DNA from: Bryobacterales bacterium
Lineage (GTDB): Bacteria > Acidobacteriota > Terriglobia > Bryobacterales > Bryobacteraceae
Length of the DNA: 64,000 bases
NCBI GenBank assembly: GCA_020847045.1
Contig: JADLCT010000039.1
Span: 116,414 to 180,413 of the forward strand
Reading direction: 5' to 3'
Part shown: piece after piece, positions 9,015 to 18,700 of the stretch
Layout of the letters: each line of letters opens with the position of its first letter
How positions within the stretch are numbered: the stretch's first letter is position 1
Program-made: the position numbers and the translations under genes
Notes under the pieces: model-generated
The model's input: the letters and a program-made list of their open reading frames with translations, nothing else
Told to the model about the DNA's origin: nothing
The model's database searches: none

Positions 9015-10838
9015 CTACTCCCCCGCCTCGGCTTCCCGGCTCCCGTACAACTCGCTCACCGCATGACGGTGATTTTCAAGCACACGAGCGCGCCGCACCT
9101 TCATCGTCGGCGTAATCTCGCCGGCCTCGATCGTGAAGTCACGATCCAGCACATGCCATTTGCGAATCTGCTCAAAGGGCGCCAACTGCCGGTTCACCCG
9201 CGCCACGATCTTTTTCACCGCCGCCTGCACCTCGGCCGACTGCACCACCTCCCGCATCGGCTTGCCCTTCAGTTCGCTGAACTCCCGCAACGACTCCAGC
9301 ACGGACCCGTTCAAAGTGAACAGCGCCGCCACATACGGCAGCTTATCGCCCACCAGCAGCACCTGGTGCAGCAGGGGCTCCATCTTGAACAAACCCTCGA
9401 TCAGTGCCGGATAGATCTTCTTCCCGTTCGACGATACGATTACTTCCTTCTTCCGCCCCGTGATCGCAACGAACCCGTTCGCATTGATCTCGGCAATGTC
9501 GCCGGTGTGCAGCCAGCCGTCCCGCAGAATGGCCGCTGTCGCATCCGGGTCCTGCCAGTAGCCGGTGAACAGCGTGGGCGAACGGAACAGCAGTTCCCCG
9601 TCCTCCGCGATTTTCACCTCCACGCCCGGCAGCGGCTTGCCGATGGAGCCGGACTTTGGCCGGCCGATGGGGTTCAAACACACCACGCCGCCTTCGGTCA
9701 GCCCATAGCCCTCGTGAATCGGCATACCGATCGCCGCATAAAAATCGGCCAGATCCTTGCCCAGCGGCGCGGCGCCCGAGATGGCCAGCCGCAACTCGCC
9801 GCCCAGCCGCTCGCGAATGGTGCGGAAAATCAGCCGGTCGGCCAGACTCCAGGCGCGTGTCATCCACATCGGCGCGCCGCGTCCCTCAATCCGCCGCGTG
9901 TGAATCTCGATGCCCAATCCCAGCGCGCCCCAGAAGATCCGCTGCACAATGCCCGGCCGCTTCTTGATTTCGGTGCAGATGGACGTATACATGCGCTCCC
10001 ACACGCGCGGCGGAGCCACAAAGAATGTCGGCTTCACCTGCTTCAACTCATGCGGTAGCCGCGACAGCCCTTCGCTAAAGTAAACCGGCATGCCGCATCG
10101 CACCGGCAGGTACTGCACCACGAACCGCTGCGTGATATGCGCCGAGGGCAAGAAGGCGATTGTCCGCTGCTCCGGCCCCAGGTTCAAACCGTCCACCTGG
10201 GGGGCCATCTCGCAGTTGTCGCAGACAGCGCCGTGCGAAACCAGCCCCATTTTCGGTTCGCCTGTGGCGCCGGACGTCAGGTAGAGAATCGCGGCGTGCT
10301 CCGGTTTCAATGCCGCATGGAACCGGTCCAGCAAACCGGGATCCTCTTGGAGCGCTTTCCGCCCGCGCGCGCGCAACGCCTCCAGCGTGATGACGGCCGG
10401 ACCGTTCGGAGACTCGCCCGAGAGCAGCACATAGTTGGTATCCAATGCGTCCTCGGCGGCGGTTTGCAGCTTCGCCAACAGCGTGGGACTTTCCACGAAA
10501 ACCACCTTTGGCCCCAGCCGTTGCAAGGTCTTCACGTGATCGGCGACTGGATAGGAGGTATACAGCGCCGCCGCGATGCCGCCCGCCACCAGAATGCCGG
10601 CGTCGGCCAGGTAGAACTCCATGCGCGTCTCCGAGTCGAGCGCGGCGATGTCACCGTGGCGCAGCCCCAACGCATACAGGCCGCAGGCCACCTCCTCCAC
10701 GGCTTCCTTGTATTGCACCCAGCTCAAGGAGCGCCATTCGCGCTTGCCCTCCCGCGCCACCTGGAAATGCAGCGCCGGCTGCTGGCCAAACGCCTCGGCG
10801 GCCCGAAGGAATAGGCCGTAAACGGTACGTTCACTCAC
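9015..10838 (-). CDS. Long-chain fatty acid--CoA ligase (AMP-forming)
   Basis: This 607-residue ANL-superfamily adenylate-forming enzyme activates a fatty acid with ATP and transfers it to CoA. Motifs in order are the P-loop-like LYLTSGATGEPKMGLVSH, YGLTEGGVVCLNP, LHTGDIAEINANGFVAITGR, and KKEVIVSSNGKKIYP with the C-terminal hinge. The layout matches the FadD15/bubblegum-type long-chain ligases. The frame remains open to 11120, but that extension lies over the phosphatase gene on the other strand and shows no conserved sequence. The GTG at 10838 gives the normal N-terminus (SERTVYGLFLRAAE). TACCAT lies 7 bases upstream. The frameshifted regulator follows 6 bases downstream. Confidence 0.93.
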   Translation of the reverse strand: MSERTVYGLFLRAAEAFGQQPALHFQVAREGKREWRSLSWVQYKEAVEEVACGLYALGLRHGDIAALDSETRMEFYLADAGILVAGGIAAALYTSYPVADHVKTLQRLGPKVVFVESPTLLAKLQTAAEDALDTNYVLLSGESPNGPAVITLEALRARGRKALQEDPGLLDRFHAALKPEHAAILYLTSGATGEPKMGLVSHGAVCDNCEMAPQVDGLNLGPEQRTIAFLPSAHITQRFVVQYLPVRCGMPVYFSEGLSRLPHELKQVKPTFFVAPPRVWERMYTSICTEIKKRPGIVQRIFWGALGLGIEIHTRRIEGRGAPMWMTRAWSLADRLIFRTIRERLGGELRLAISGAAPLGKDLADFYAAIGMPIHEGYGLTEGGVVCLNPIGRPKSGSIGKPLPGVEVKIAEDGELLFRSPTLFTGYWQDPDATAAILRDGWLHTGDIAEINANGFVAITGRKKEVIVSSNGKKIYPALIEGLFKMEPLLHQVLLVGDKLPYVAALFTLNGSVLESLREFSELKGKPMREVVQSAEVQAAVKKIVARVNRQLAPFEQIRKWHVLDRDFTIEAGEITPTMKVRRARVLENHRHAVSELYGSREAEAGE

Positions 10839-10845
10839 TCCGGGT

Positions 10846-10851
10846 ATGGTA
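10846..10851 (-). promoter_or_regulatory. Possible -10 element of the acyl-CoA ligase, leaderless type
   Basis: TACCAT lies 7 bases before the GTG start at 10838. There is no good -35. The same hexamer and spacing occur before the gene at 447. Confidence 0.3.
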
Positions 10852-10928
10852 TCAGGACATGCCAGACCATACCTGTTTTCCGTTCCTCCGTGCGGATCCC
10901 CCCCTTCGCCGTGGGAAAATACATTGAT

Positions 10929-11729
10929 ATGGACTTTTCCCGTGAGCTCGACGTGTGCCTGAGTCTCCTCCGCCAGGCGGGCGAGGTGGCGCTGGATTTC
11001 CAGCGGCGCGGCGTCACCGCCGACACCAAGGCCGATGATTCTCCTGTCACGGAAGCCGATCGCGCTTGTGAACGCCTCTTTTCCGAGGGCCTGGCCGCCG
11101 CTTTCCCCTCCGACGGCCAACTCGGCGAGGAGGGCGCCGCCCGCGCCTCATCGAGCGGCCGCCAGTGGATCATTGATCCCATCGACGGTACGCGCGATTA
11201 TGTCCGCCGCAACCGCCTCTGGTCCATGCTGCTCGCACTCGAGGTCAACGGCGAGGTGATGCTGGGAGCCGCCCACTTCCCCGCATTCGGCGAAACCTAC
11301 TACGCCGTCAAGGGCCAGGGCGCATGGCGCATCGGAGCGGGCGGCGCGCTGGACCGCATCAGGGTTTCCGGCAAAAGCGATACGGCCGAAGGCGTCATCT
11401 GCGTAAACTCGCTTCAGAACATCACCCGCTGGCCCTTTTCCGCCGACCTTGTGCAATGGCTGGGACGCTACTGGGCCGTGCGCAGCCTGGGCGGCGCTCT
11501 GGATTCCATGTTTGTCGCCGCGGGCCACGCCGATGCCTGGATCGAACAGGGCGCCAAGGCCTGGGACCTCGCCTCCATCCAGATCATCACGGAAGAGGCC
11601 GGAGGCGTCTTTTTCAACTTCGACGGCGGGCGCAGCATCTACGCCGGAAACTGTGTCACCTGCACGCCTGGGTTCGAAGCCGAGCTCCGCGCCTTCGTCG
11701 CCGCCGAGCACGCTCTCGGACTCATGTAG
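10929..11729 (+). CDS. Inositol-monophosphatase-family phosphatase (HisN-like)
   Basis: This 266-residue Mg-dependent phosphatase belongs to the IMPase/FIG superfamily. All metal motifs are intact: DDSPVTEADRA (36-46), GEEG (66-69), the hallmark DPIDGTRDYV (83-92) and WDLASIQIITEEAGG from W212. Substrates in the family include inositol phosphate, histidinol phosphate and PAP. The sequence resembles bacterial HisN-type members, but there are no his genes nearby, so the substrate is open. ATG 10929 is chosen over the GTG at 10890 because it starts the usual N-terminal helix (MDFSRELDVCL). It is divergent from the ligase with about 90 bases between starts. Confidence 0.92.
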   Translation: MDFSRELDVCLSLLRQAGEVALDFQRRGVTADTKADDSPVTEADRACERLFSEGLAAAFPSDGQLGEEGAARASSSGRQWIIDPIDGTRDYVRRNRLWSMLLALEVNGEVMLGAAHFPAFGETYYAVKGQGAWRIGAGGALDRIRVSGKSDTAEGVICVNSLQNITRWPFSADLVQWLGRYWAVRSLGGALDSMFVAAGHADAWIEQGAKAWDLASIQIITEEAGGVFFNFDGGRSIYAGNCVTCTPGFEAELRAFVAAEHALGLM

Positions 11730-11783
11730 GCCGTTCCGATTGCCGGCGGCGGCTGTCCGCGCTCCGGCCGAGGTTTATCCGCC

Positions 11784-12140
11784 ATGATGATCTACAAGGA
11801 CTTCCGGATCGAGGCCGCCCACCGGCTGCCCAACGTTCCACCTGGACACAAGTGCGCGCGGCTTCATGGCCACAGCTTTCTGGTCCGGATTTGCTGCGAG
11901 GGACCGCCCGATCCCGTTCTCGGCTGGGTGCTCGATTTCGCCGACCTCAAAGCCGCCTTCGCGCCTCTCTACGACGCGCTCGACCACCGCTATCTGAACG
12001 ACATCGAGGGGCTCGATAACCCCACCAGCGAACAACTGGCGCGCTGGATCTGGCGGCGTCTGAAGCCCGCGCTCCCCTTGCTGAGCACGGTCATCGTCCG
12101 GGAGACCTGCACGGCCGGTTGCGAGTACCGGGGCGATTGA
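11784..12140 (+). CDS. queD: 6-carboxytetrahydropterin synthase / PTPS-family enzyme
   Basis: This 118-residue T-fold enzyme converts dihydroneopterin triphosphate to 6-carboxy-tetrahydropterin, the second step toward queuosine and other 7-deazaguanines. Zinc ligands are H13 (in AAHRLP) and H28 and H30 (in CARLHGH). Catalytic residues are C24, D67/H68 (in LDHRYL) and E107 (in [13 protein letters not shown]). The conserved [12 protein letters not shown] helix is present. The start ATGATG at 11784 follows GAGG by 10 bases. No queC, queE or queF gene is in the window. It follows the phosphatase by 54 bases and may share its transcript. Confidence 0.93.
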   Translation: MMIYKDFRIEAAHRLPNVPPGHKCARLHGHSFLVRICCEGPPDPVLGWVLDFADLKAAFAPLYDALDHRYLNDIEGLDNPTSEQLARWIWRRLKPALPLLSTVIVRETCTAGCEYRGD

Positions 12141-12158
12141 GGGCCCTCGGCGCGCCGA
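12139..12158. terminator. Back-to-back palindromes between convergent genes (possible terminator)
   Basis: GAGGGCCCTC (12139-12148) overlaps TCGGCGCGCCGA (12147-12158) in the 18-base gap between queD and the convergent gene ending at 12159. Both are perfect palindromes without loops or U-tracts, so a terminator role is only possible. Confidence 0.25.
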
Positions 12159-12719
12159 TTACAAAATCTGGACCGCTACGGCGGCGGGCGTCACCGACAC
12201 GCGCCGGATGTTGCTCTCCAACTGAAACCAGTTGTTGATCTTCGCGTTCGGGTAGCGGGGCAGCACATAATTGGCGATCACCCAGTCGAGCGCGCGCCCT
12301 TCCAGGTTCCACCCGTCCACCTCCACCGAGAGCAGATCCACGCGGCACCAGCCGTCCTGCGAGCTCACCCGCACGGCCACGTCCACCTGGCGCTCACCAC
12401 GCAACAGCAGGCGCGACAACATGCCCGGCGGCCGCCCCACCACGCTTTCCGAGACCTGATTGAATTCAATCCACGCCGACCCTTCCGCTTGGTTCATCCC
12501 CAGTTGGAATGACGAGGTCCGCACACCACGCACCTGCTTGCGTACCAGTTCCTCGCGAGCGTAGTCGAGCAGTTCGCCGCTTGTGAACCGCACCGTCTGG
12601 CCGCTTGGAACCGTCTTCTTTTCAATTGCTTCCAATTTTGCCCGCGCCGGCGAACCGCGTGCGGCGCGCAAACAGCGGCCCGCGCCCGCCAGTGTCAGGA
12701 TGAATGCCAGTCTGGTCAT
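12159..12719 (-). CDS. Secreted hypothetical protein, 186 aa
   Basis: No family is recognised with confidence. It has a short signal peptide (MTRLAFILTLAGAG...) and an alkaline linker. A compact beta-rich domain follows, with FTSGELLDYAREELVRKQV, AWIEFNQVSESVV, VAVRVSSQDGWCRVDLLSVE and ALDWVIANYVLPRYPNAK. The pattern of 'form a helix, then test a beta-sheet with LLDYA...W..E' resembles acidobacterial exported LEA/DUF2993-like lipid-binding proteins, but this is only a guess. The ATG at 12719 has AAGG just upstream; a TTG at 12731 would add four residues. It is convergent with queD. Confidence 0.65.
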   Translation of the reverse strand: MTRLAFILTLAGAGRCLRAARGSPARAKLEAIEKKTVPSGQTVRFTSGELLDYAREELVRKQVRGVRTSSFQLGMNQAEGSAWIEFNQVSESVVGRPPGMLSRLLLRGERQVDVAVRVSSQDGWCRVDLLSVEVDGWNLEGRALDWVIANYVLPRYPNAKINNWFQLESNIRRVSVTPAAVAVQIL

Positions 12720-12828
12720 CGCCTTCTTCAATACCCGGCCCTGCCCCCCGCTCTACACAATCGACGCCGGAAGCCCGCCCAGGGTTGCGCGTCCGGAAAC
12801 GCGGCGTGGAGCACAGGCGTACGGCACA

Positions 12829-13743
12829 ATGGTCACACGCACCATGATCCAGTATGACGCCCACAAGTGGCTCGATCATTTTTTTGATATCCGCGGCACG
12901 CTCATTCGCCAGATCACTCCCCGCGTGCTGGGCTGTGTTCTCTGGGCCGCGATTGTGGTTGCCATTCACTTTCACATTCGTCCCGTGGCGGTAGGAGTCA
13001 CGGTACACTCCCTGGTGGGCGTCGCCCTGGGACTTCTGCTTGTGTTCCGCACGAATGCCTCCTACGACCGTTTCTGGGAGGGCCGCAAGCTCTGGGGGGG
13101 CATCGTGAACGAAACCCGCAACGCCGCGCTCATGGCCAGCGTCCATTTGAAGGATGCACCTGCTCTGGTATGGCGTTTCGCCCGTTGGACCGCCCTGTTT
13201 CCCTGGATGGCCATCAGCACGCTGCGTGGCACGCCGGTGTACGGCCCGGCCGTGGCGGAGCTGCCTCCGGACGACCGCCAGGCGCTCGAATCCTCGCAGC
13301 ACCCCGCTCTCCACGCCGCTCATCAGATGAGCCTCTGCCTGGCCGAGGCCCGCGAGCGCGGATTCATCTCTGACTATGTGCAGGTGGCCATCGACCGGAA
13401 CACGCAACTGCTGGTGGACTACCTCGGCGGCTGCGAGCGCATTCGCAAGACGCCACTGCCATTCGCCTATGTGGTGCACCTCCGCCGCGCGCTGCTTCTG
13501 TACTGCGTCACGCTGCCGTTCGCCCTGGTGGAGACGTTCGGCTGGTGGACGCTGCTCGATGTCCTGCTGGTGGCTTACACGTTCCTGGGCATCGAGGAGA
13601 TCGGCGTGGAGATCGAAGGCCCCTTCGGCAACGATGAGAACGATCTGCCCCTGGAGGCCCTCAGCGAAACCATCCACCAGAACGTTTACAGCATTGCCGG
13701 CATCGCCGCCGGCAAGCAGGAGATCATGCCCGAGGGTCTTTAG
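12829..13743 (+). CDS. Bestrophin-family (UPF0187) anion-channel-like membrane protein
   Basis: This 304-residue inner-membrane protein belongs to the bacterial bestrophin family, whose members form pentameric ion channels. Visible features are the N-terminal amphipathic helix (WLDHFFDIRGTLIRQITP) and TM1 (about 30-45). TM2 carries the diagnostic FRTNASYDRFWEGRKLWGGI. A paired hydrophobic region (LLLYCVTLPFALVETFGWW...YTFLGIEEIG) is followed by the signature GPFGNDENDLPL near residue 270. The frame extends upstream to 12583, but that part lies over another gene. ATG 12829 or 12844 fits the family N-terminus. SYLF follows after 57 bases. Confidence 0.93.
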   Translation: MVTRTMIQYDAHKWLDHFFDIRGTLIRQITPRVLGCVLWAAIVVAIHFHIRPVAVGVTVHSLVGVALGLLLVFRTNASYDRFWEGRKLWGGIVNETRNAALMASVHLKDAPALVWRFARWTALFPWMAISTLRGTPVYGPAVAELPPDDRQALESSQHPALHAAHQMSLCLAEARERGFISDYVQVAIDRNTQLLVDYLGGCERIRKTPLPFAYVVHLRRALLLYCVTLPFALVETFGWWTLLDVLLVAYTFLGIEEIGVEIEGPFGNDENDLPLEALSETIHQNVYSIAGIAAGKQEIMPEGL

Positions 13744-13800
13744 CGGGTCCACGGCCGCGCCCCGGGCAGTGCGATCATAGGAATACCGAAGGAGAATCGG

Positions 13801-14478
13801 ATGAAACGAACTCTGTGCGTTTTTTTACTGGGAGTGGCCGCGCTCGCCGCCGCGAACAAGGCCAACACCGGCCGGCTGGATAATGCCGCCACGGTGTTTG
13901 ACGAGGTCATGGGAATCTCCGACAAAGCGATTCCGCAAACGCTGCTCGACAAGAGCGAATGTGTCGTGCTGGTTCCCGGCATGAAGAAGGGCGCCTTTAT
14001 CTTCGGCGCGAAATACGGACGCGGGTTCATCTCCTGCCGCGGATCGGGCGGCGCCGGCTGGAGCGCTCCGGGCGCGGTCCGCGTGGAAGGCGGCAGCTTT
14101 GGATTTCAGATTGGCGGCTCGGAAACCGACGTCATCATGCTGGTGATGAACGAGCGCGGCGTCGACCGGCTGCTCCGCAGCAAGTTCACGCTGGGCGGTG
14201 ACGCCAGCGTGGCCGCCGGCCCGGTTGGCCGCTCGGCCTCGGCGCAAACCGACGCCATGATGACGGCCGAGATTCTCACCTGGTCGCGTTCCCGGGGCGT
14301 CTTTGCCGGCGTCTCCCTGCAGGGAGCCACGCTGCGCCAGGACATCACCGTGAACACGGACCTCTACGGCAAGGCCTACGAGAACGCCCAGATCGTGAAG
14401 AGCGGGCTCGAAGCTCCCGAGCCCGCCAAGAAGCTGATCTCGTTGCTGACCAAGTATTCGGCGCGCAAGACCAAGTAG
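13801..14478 (+). CDS. Exported SYLF-domain (Ysc84-like) lipid-binding protein
   Basis: This 225-residue protein has a signal peptide (MKRTLCVFLLGVAALAAAN) and a complete SYLF domain (25-220). The domain shows AIPQTLLDKSECVVLVPGMK, FIFGAKYGRGFISCR, SAPGAVRVEGGSFGFQIGG, TDVIMLVMNERGVDRLL and SRSRGVFAGVSLQGATL. Eukaryotic and bacterial SYLF proteins bind phosphoinositides or other lipids; bacterial forms are periplasmic and common in Acidobacteriota. The start is firm, with AAGGAG seven bases before the ATG. It is convergent with the enolase-family gene, 23 bases away. Confidence 0.95.
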   Translation: MKRTLCVFLLGVAALAAANKANTGRLDNAATVFDEVMGISDKAIPQTLLDKSECVVLVPGMKKGAFIFGAKYGRGFISCRGSGGAGWSAPGAVRVEGGSFGFQIGGSETDVIMLVMNERGVDRLLRSKFTLGGDASVAAGPVGRSASAQTDAMMTAEILTWSRSRGVFAGVSLQGATLRQDITVNTDLYGKAYENAQIVKSGLEAPEPAKKLISLLTKYSARKTK

Positions 14479-14501
14479 GCGGCGCGCCGTTTCACGGTCT
14501 T

Positions 14502-15719
14502 CTACCAGTCCACCACCGAGCCGTCGTCCCCATCGTACTGTGTGCGGTACGGGCGCGGCTCGCCCACCTGGGCCATCAGTTTGTTCTCGTCGATGGTGAT
14601 GCCCAGCCCCGGATCGGCCAGCAGCGGCCTGTAGCCGTTCACCACCGGCGGCAGCGGCTTGGCCAGCAGGTCGGAATACTCGTTGTCGCCACGCTCCTGG
14701 ATCAGGAAGTTGGGAATCGACGCCGCGATTTGCAGGCTGGCCGCCAGCGAGCACGGCCCTTGCGGATTGTGGGGGGCAAGCGGCGAATAGTATGCCTCGG
14801 CCATTCCGGCGATCACCTTCAATTCCGTGATCCCTCCGGCGTAGCAGATATCCGGCTGCAGAATCACCGCCGCGCGTTTTTCGAGAATCTCCTGGAATCC
14901 CCACTTCGTGAAGATGCGCTCGCCCGTGGCGATGGGAATGTGGGTCTTTCTGGCCAACTCCGCCATCACGTTCACGTTGAGCGCCTGTACGATCTCCTCG
15001 TAGAAGAACGGCTGATGGGGCTCCAGCGCCTTGATCAGCAGGCTGGCCGTGGGAGGTTGCACGGCGCCGTGAAAGTCGATCCCGATGTCCACGCCCTTGC
15101 CGTACTTCTGTCGCAAGGCGCCGAAGCGCTCGGCCACCTCGTCCACCATCTTGGGACCTTCCACATACTTGAACGGCGTCCGCGAGCCGCGCGGCCCCAC
15201 CTTCATCGCATTCACGCCGGTTTTCTCGCTGACGGTGCCGTACACGCGCGCGCGGTCGCGGAACGGCCCGCCCATCAGCTTGTAGACGGGCACGCCATAG
15301 CACTTGCCCGTGATGTCCCACAGAGCCTGGTCGATTCCGCTGGAAATCGCCGTCTTGATTGGCCCGCCGCGGTAGAACGCCCCGCGGTGAATCGCCTGCC
15401 AGTGGAACGCCACGCGCCGTGGATCTTTCCCCACCAGGTAGTCGCCCACTTCGAGCGCACCGGCCGCGCAGGCTTTGGCGTCATCCTTCAACATCTCGCC
15501 CCAGCCGGTAACGCCGGCGTCGGTGGAGATTTTCACAAAGACCCAGCTATTCTTCAAAACAAACGATTCGATCTTGGTGACCTTGACGTTGTCATTCGGC
15601 CCCACCGCGGCCATCGCGTCGCACCGCTTGGCGCTGAAGGCCTCCAGAGTGAACAGCGCCGCCGGTCCATACAACATCGATTGAAACCATTCGCGCCGGT
15701 TGCTTTTTCGAGGGAACAT
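14502..15719 (-). CDS. Mandelate racemase/enolase-superfamily dehydratase, D-galactonate dehydratase-like, exported
   Basis: This 405-residue enzyme has a twin-arginine-like N-terminus (SNRREWFQSML, then a hydrophobic stretch to about 30). The capping and barrel domains follow from about 46. The closest pattern is DgoD: metal ligands D215 (in DFHGAV), E241 (FFYEE) and E267 (ATGERI), with general acid/base H217 and H317 (in APHNPQGP). D-galactonate dehydratase makes 2-keto-3-deoxygalactonate. A related sugar-acid dehydratase activity is likely; the exact substrate is inferred. It starts 10 bases after the TonB receptor stop with AAGGAA upstream, so it is the distal gene of that operon. Export of this enzyme is unusual. 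Confidence 0.88.
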   Translation of the reverse strand: MFPRKSNRREWFQSMLYGPAALFTLEAFSAKRCDAMAAVGPNDNVKVTKIESFVLKNSWVFVKISTDAGVTGWGEMLKDDAKACAAGALEVGDYLVGKDPRRVAFHWQAIHRGAFYRGGPIKTAISSGIDQALWDITGKCYGVPVYKLMGGPFRDRARVYGTVSEKTGVNAMKVGPRGSRTPFKYVEGPKMVDEVAERFGALRQKYGKGVDIGIDFHGAVQPPTASLLIKALEPHQPFFYEEIVQALNVNVMAELARKTHIPIATGERIFTKWGFQEILEKRAAVILQPDICYAGGITELKVIAGMAEAYYSPLAPHNPQGPCSLAASLQIAASIPNFLIQERGDNEYSDLLAKPLPPVVNGYRPLLADPGLGITIDENKLMAQVGEPRPYRTQYDGDDGSVVDW

Positions 15720-15729
15720 ATTGGTTTCC

Positions 15730-18700
15730 TTAAAACTGAATTCTTGCCTGTAGCTGGTAAAACCGGTTCAGAGAGGACGTCTGGCTCAGCACGCGTCCGA
15801 AGTTTGTCGACACCGGGTTGATGTCGGGAGCGTTCATCTGCGAACGGTTCTGCAGATTGATCGCGTCCACGCGGAACTGGAACCTCATGCCTTCGGTCAA
15901 CCGGATCTCCCGCAGCAGATTGCCGTTCCACTGGCTCAACCCGTCCGCCCGCAGTCCGTTAAAGAATCTCGGAAACACGCGCGTCTGGTAGGCCGCGAAC
16001 TGGTTTCCGGACACCCTGTCAAACGGAAGGTTGGTGTTGAACCACTGGTCCAGCGACTTCGATGAAGAAGCCGCGTCGGACTCGAAAGAATTGATGTCGC
16101 CTTTGTAGATGAGGTTACCCCACCCCAGCAGCGGACCATTCTGAAATTCGTAGGTGAACGCCGCCTGCCAGCCGCCCAGAATGTGGTTCAGAATACCGGA
16201 CTGGAGGAACCGCCGCCCGCGTCCGAACGGCAGTTCCATAATCGCCGTCGCCGTCAACCGGTGCGGACGCGCCGTGTTGCTGGGCCACCAGAGGCGGGGC
16301 GTGGTTTCAAACTCGTTCTCCATGATCACGCGGTCATCCTGGAACATCCGCGTATAGGAGGTTTTCACGTTGAACCCGCGCGAAAACCGCTTCGTGAAGT
16401 TCAACTCGAGGGCGTGCGTCCGCGCCGCGCCCGTTGGATCGGAGTTGTCGTTCAACCCGTTCATGTGCGGGAAGGCTCGCAGCAGCCGGTTCTTCGCCAC
16501 CGTCTGGCTGGTGAAGGCCCCCAGCGTGGACAGGTGCTGGTAGAGCACAGGGTCCGACGTCTGGAGCGATGCGAAGTTCGAAATGTGGAACGGGTTCGGC
16601 ACCTGCCGGTTCATCTCCGTCGCCACGGCGTTGTTGCGCACGTTGCCCGAGGCCCAGAACTGCGCGGGCAACGGGTCCAGGCGGCGCGTGACGCCGATGC
16701 GGCTGCCCCACTGGCCCCAGTAGGATGCCTCCACCAGAATGTCGCTGGACAGCTCCCGCTGGATTCCAAAGCGCCACCGCTGCACGCGGGGATGCTGGCG
16801 GTTGTACCGCGTAAAGGTGAAGCCCTGCCCGGCGCGCGCCATGGCGCCCAGACCGCTTTGCAAAGGCGTGTCGAAGCGAGTGCCATTCGCGCGCACGGGG
16901 AACGGGTTGGTTAAGGGAGACACGCCGTTGGCCGGGTCGCCCACCAGCCAGTCTTCGCCGAAGTTCGTCGTGAGCACGGTGTTGGTCGCTCGCGAGTAAC
17001 CATACTGGTCCACGGCCTGGTTCATCACGTTCAGCGTGTCGTAATAGATGCCGTAGCCGCCGCGCAGCACCGTCCGGCTGCTGGCCTGATAGGCGGCCGA
17101 AAGCCTCGGCAGCCACATGAGCTCGCTTTGCCACAACTCCCGCGGCGTGCCGTTCACGCCGGTGTACACCGTTCCGCCCTTCACAATGAACTGGCTGGCC
17201 GGCAGCTCCGGCAGGGGGTTCCGCGCATAGGCCGCCTGCGCCGCCGCCGAAATGGGCAGGTCGAGATTCGGATCGAAGTACCCCAGGGCGCGGTTGTAGC
17301 GCTCCGTCGGGCCGCGTTCATACTCCACGCGCAAGCCGAAGGTCAGGGTCAGCTTCCGCGTGGCTCTCCATGTGTCCTGCCCATACCAGGCGTAGTAGGG
17401 ATTCATCAGCGCATAGCTGTCGTTGGTGTCCACCGACATGCCCGTGGGAATGCCGAGCGCAAAGGTGGCCCAGGTCAGGCCCAGCGTGCCCGCGGGAACG
17501 AAGCCGTCCTCGTCCTTGCGTACGAAGTTATTGGCGAAGGTGAAATTTCCCGAGGTGTAGCCCCCGTTCACCACCGTGTTGCGGTAATGCTGCCGGAAGT
17601 CCACGCCGGCGCGCAGAGAATGGGAGCCGCGAATCTGCGTGAAATTGAACTTTGCCGACTGCTGGCGGCCTTTGTGGCCTGGGTCCAAAGGCACCGAGAC
17701 GATCATGTCGCCGTTCCAGTAGGTCATGCCCGGCCAGATCACGCGGGGCAGCAGACAGTCGGAGGCGCACTTTTGGTCCATATACGCCGGCAGTCCCACG
17801 TCGGACGGCTTGTACTTCCGCGTGCCCAGCCGCTGGTTGTGATTCTTGAACAGCGTGCCGTCCACCGAGGCGTTCAGCACCGTGGTCGCGTTGGCCGTGT
17901 AGGTCCAGTCGAAGGCGCCGCTGATGGTGGGGCGGATCTCGTCCCAATCCATCAGTCCGGGCTCGGATTCGTAGGTGAACCCCTGCGCGTCCTCCTCGAA
18001 GCTGCTCTTCAACCACCGGAAGAAGAAGCGGTGCTTGCCGCTGGCCTGGTAATCGAAACGGTTGTTCCAGGACTGGTAGTTCACGTTGTTCGGCATCCCC
18101 GAGGCCAGGTAGTTGTTCACGGGTTCGCGCAGTGGATCGGCCGGATTGTTGTTCGCCAGCGGCAGCATCCGCGAATAGGCGCTGTACATCGGATTCGTCA
18201 TCCGCGCCCGGGGAAGAATGTTTCCGGCAAAGGGCGTGCGCACCCAGTGGCCGGCCCGGTTCGGATCGCGCCGCGTGCTGGCCGGATCGTACACCTGATA
18301 GCGCACCGCGTCGATGGGCAGCAGCGCGGAGAAGTCTCCGCCTCTCATCGCCGCCGTCGGCACCGTGTAGTTGATCTCGCTGGGACGCGCCGATTGCAGG
18401 TTCTTCAGGCCCGAGTAGCCGAGAAAGAAGAACAGACGGTTCCGGCCATCGAACAGCTTCGGAATATACACCGGACCGCTGATCGTGCCGTGATAGTTGT
18501 TCGTGTGGCCGGCCGGAACAAAGGGCGAGTTCGCCAACTGGTTGGCCAGCGCCGTATTTCCCGCCGCGTTGGCCGCCGCGATCTGCTCATACCGGTTCTT
18601 TTTCACGAAAAACGGCACAGCGTTCCAGCGCTGGTTGAAATACTGGTAGGTGGCCGAGCCGTGCACCGCGTTGGCGCCCGGCTTGGTGGACATGGACACG

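Noticed and set aside
10839..11120. N-terminal extension of the acyl-CoA ligase to 701 residues
   Set aside because: It lies over the 5' part of the divergent phosphatase gene, and the ligase family begins near the GTG at 10838.
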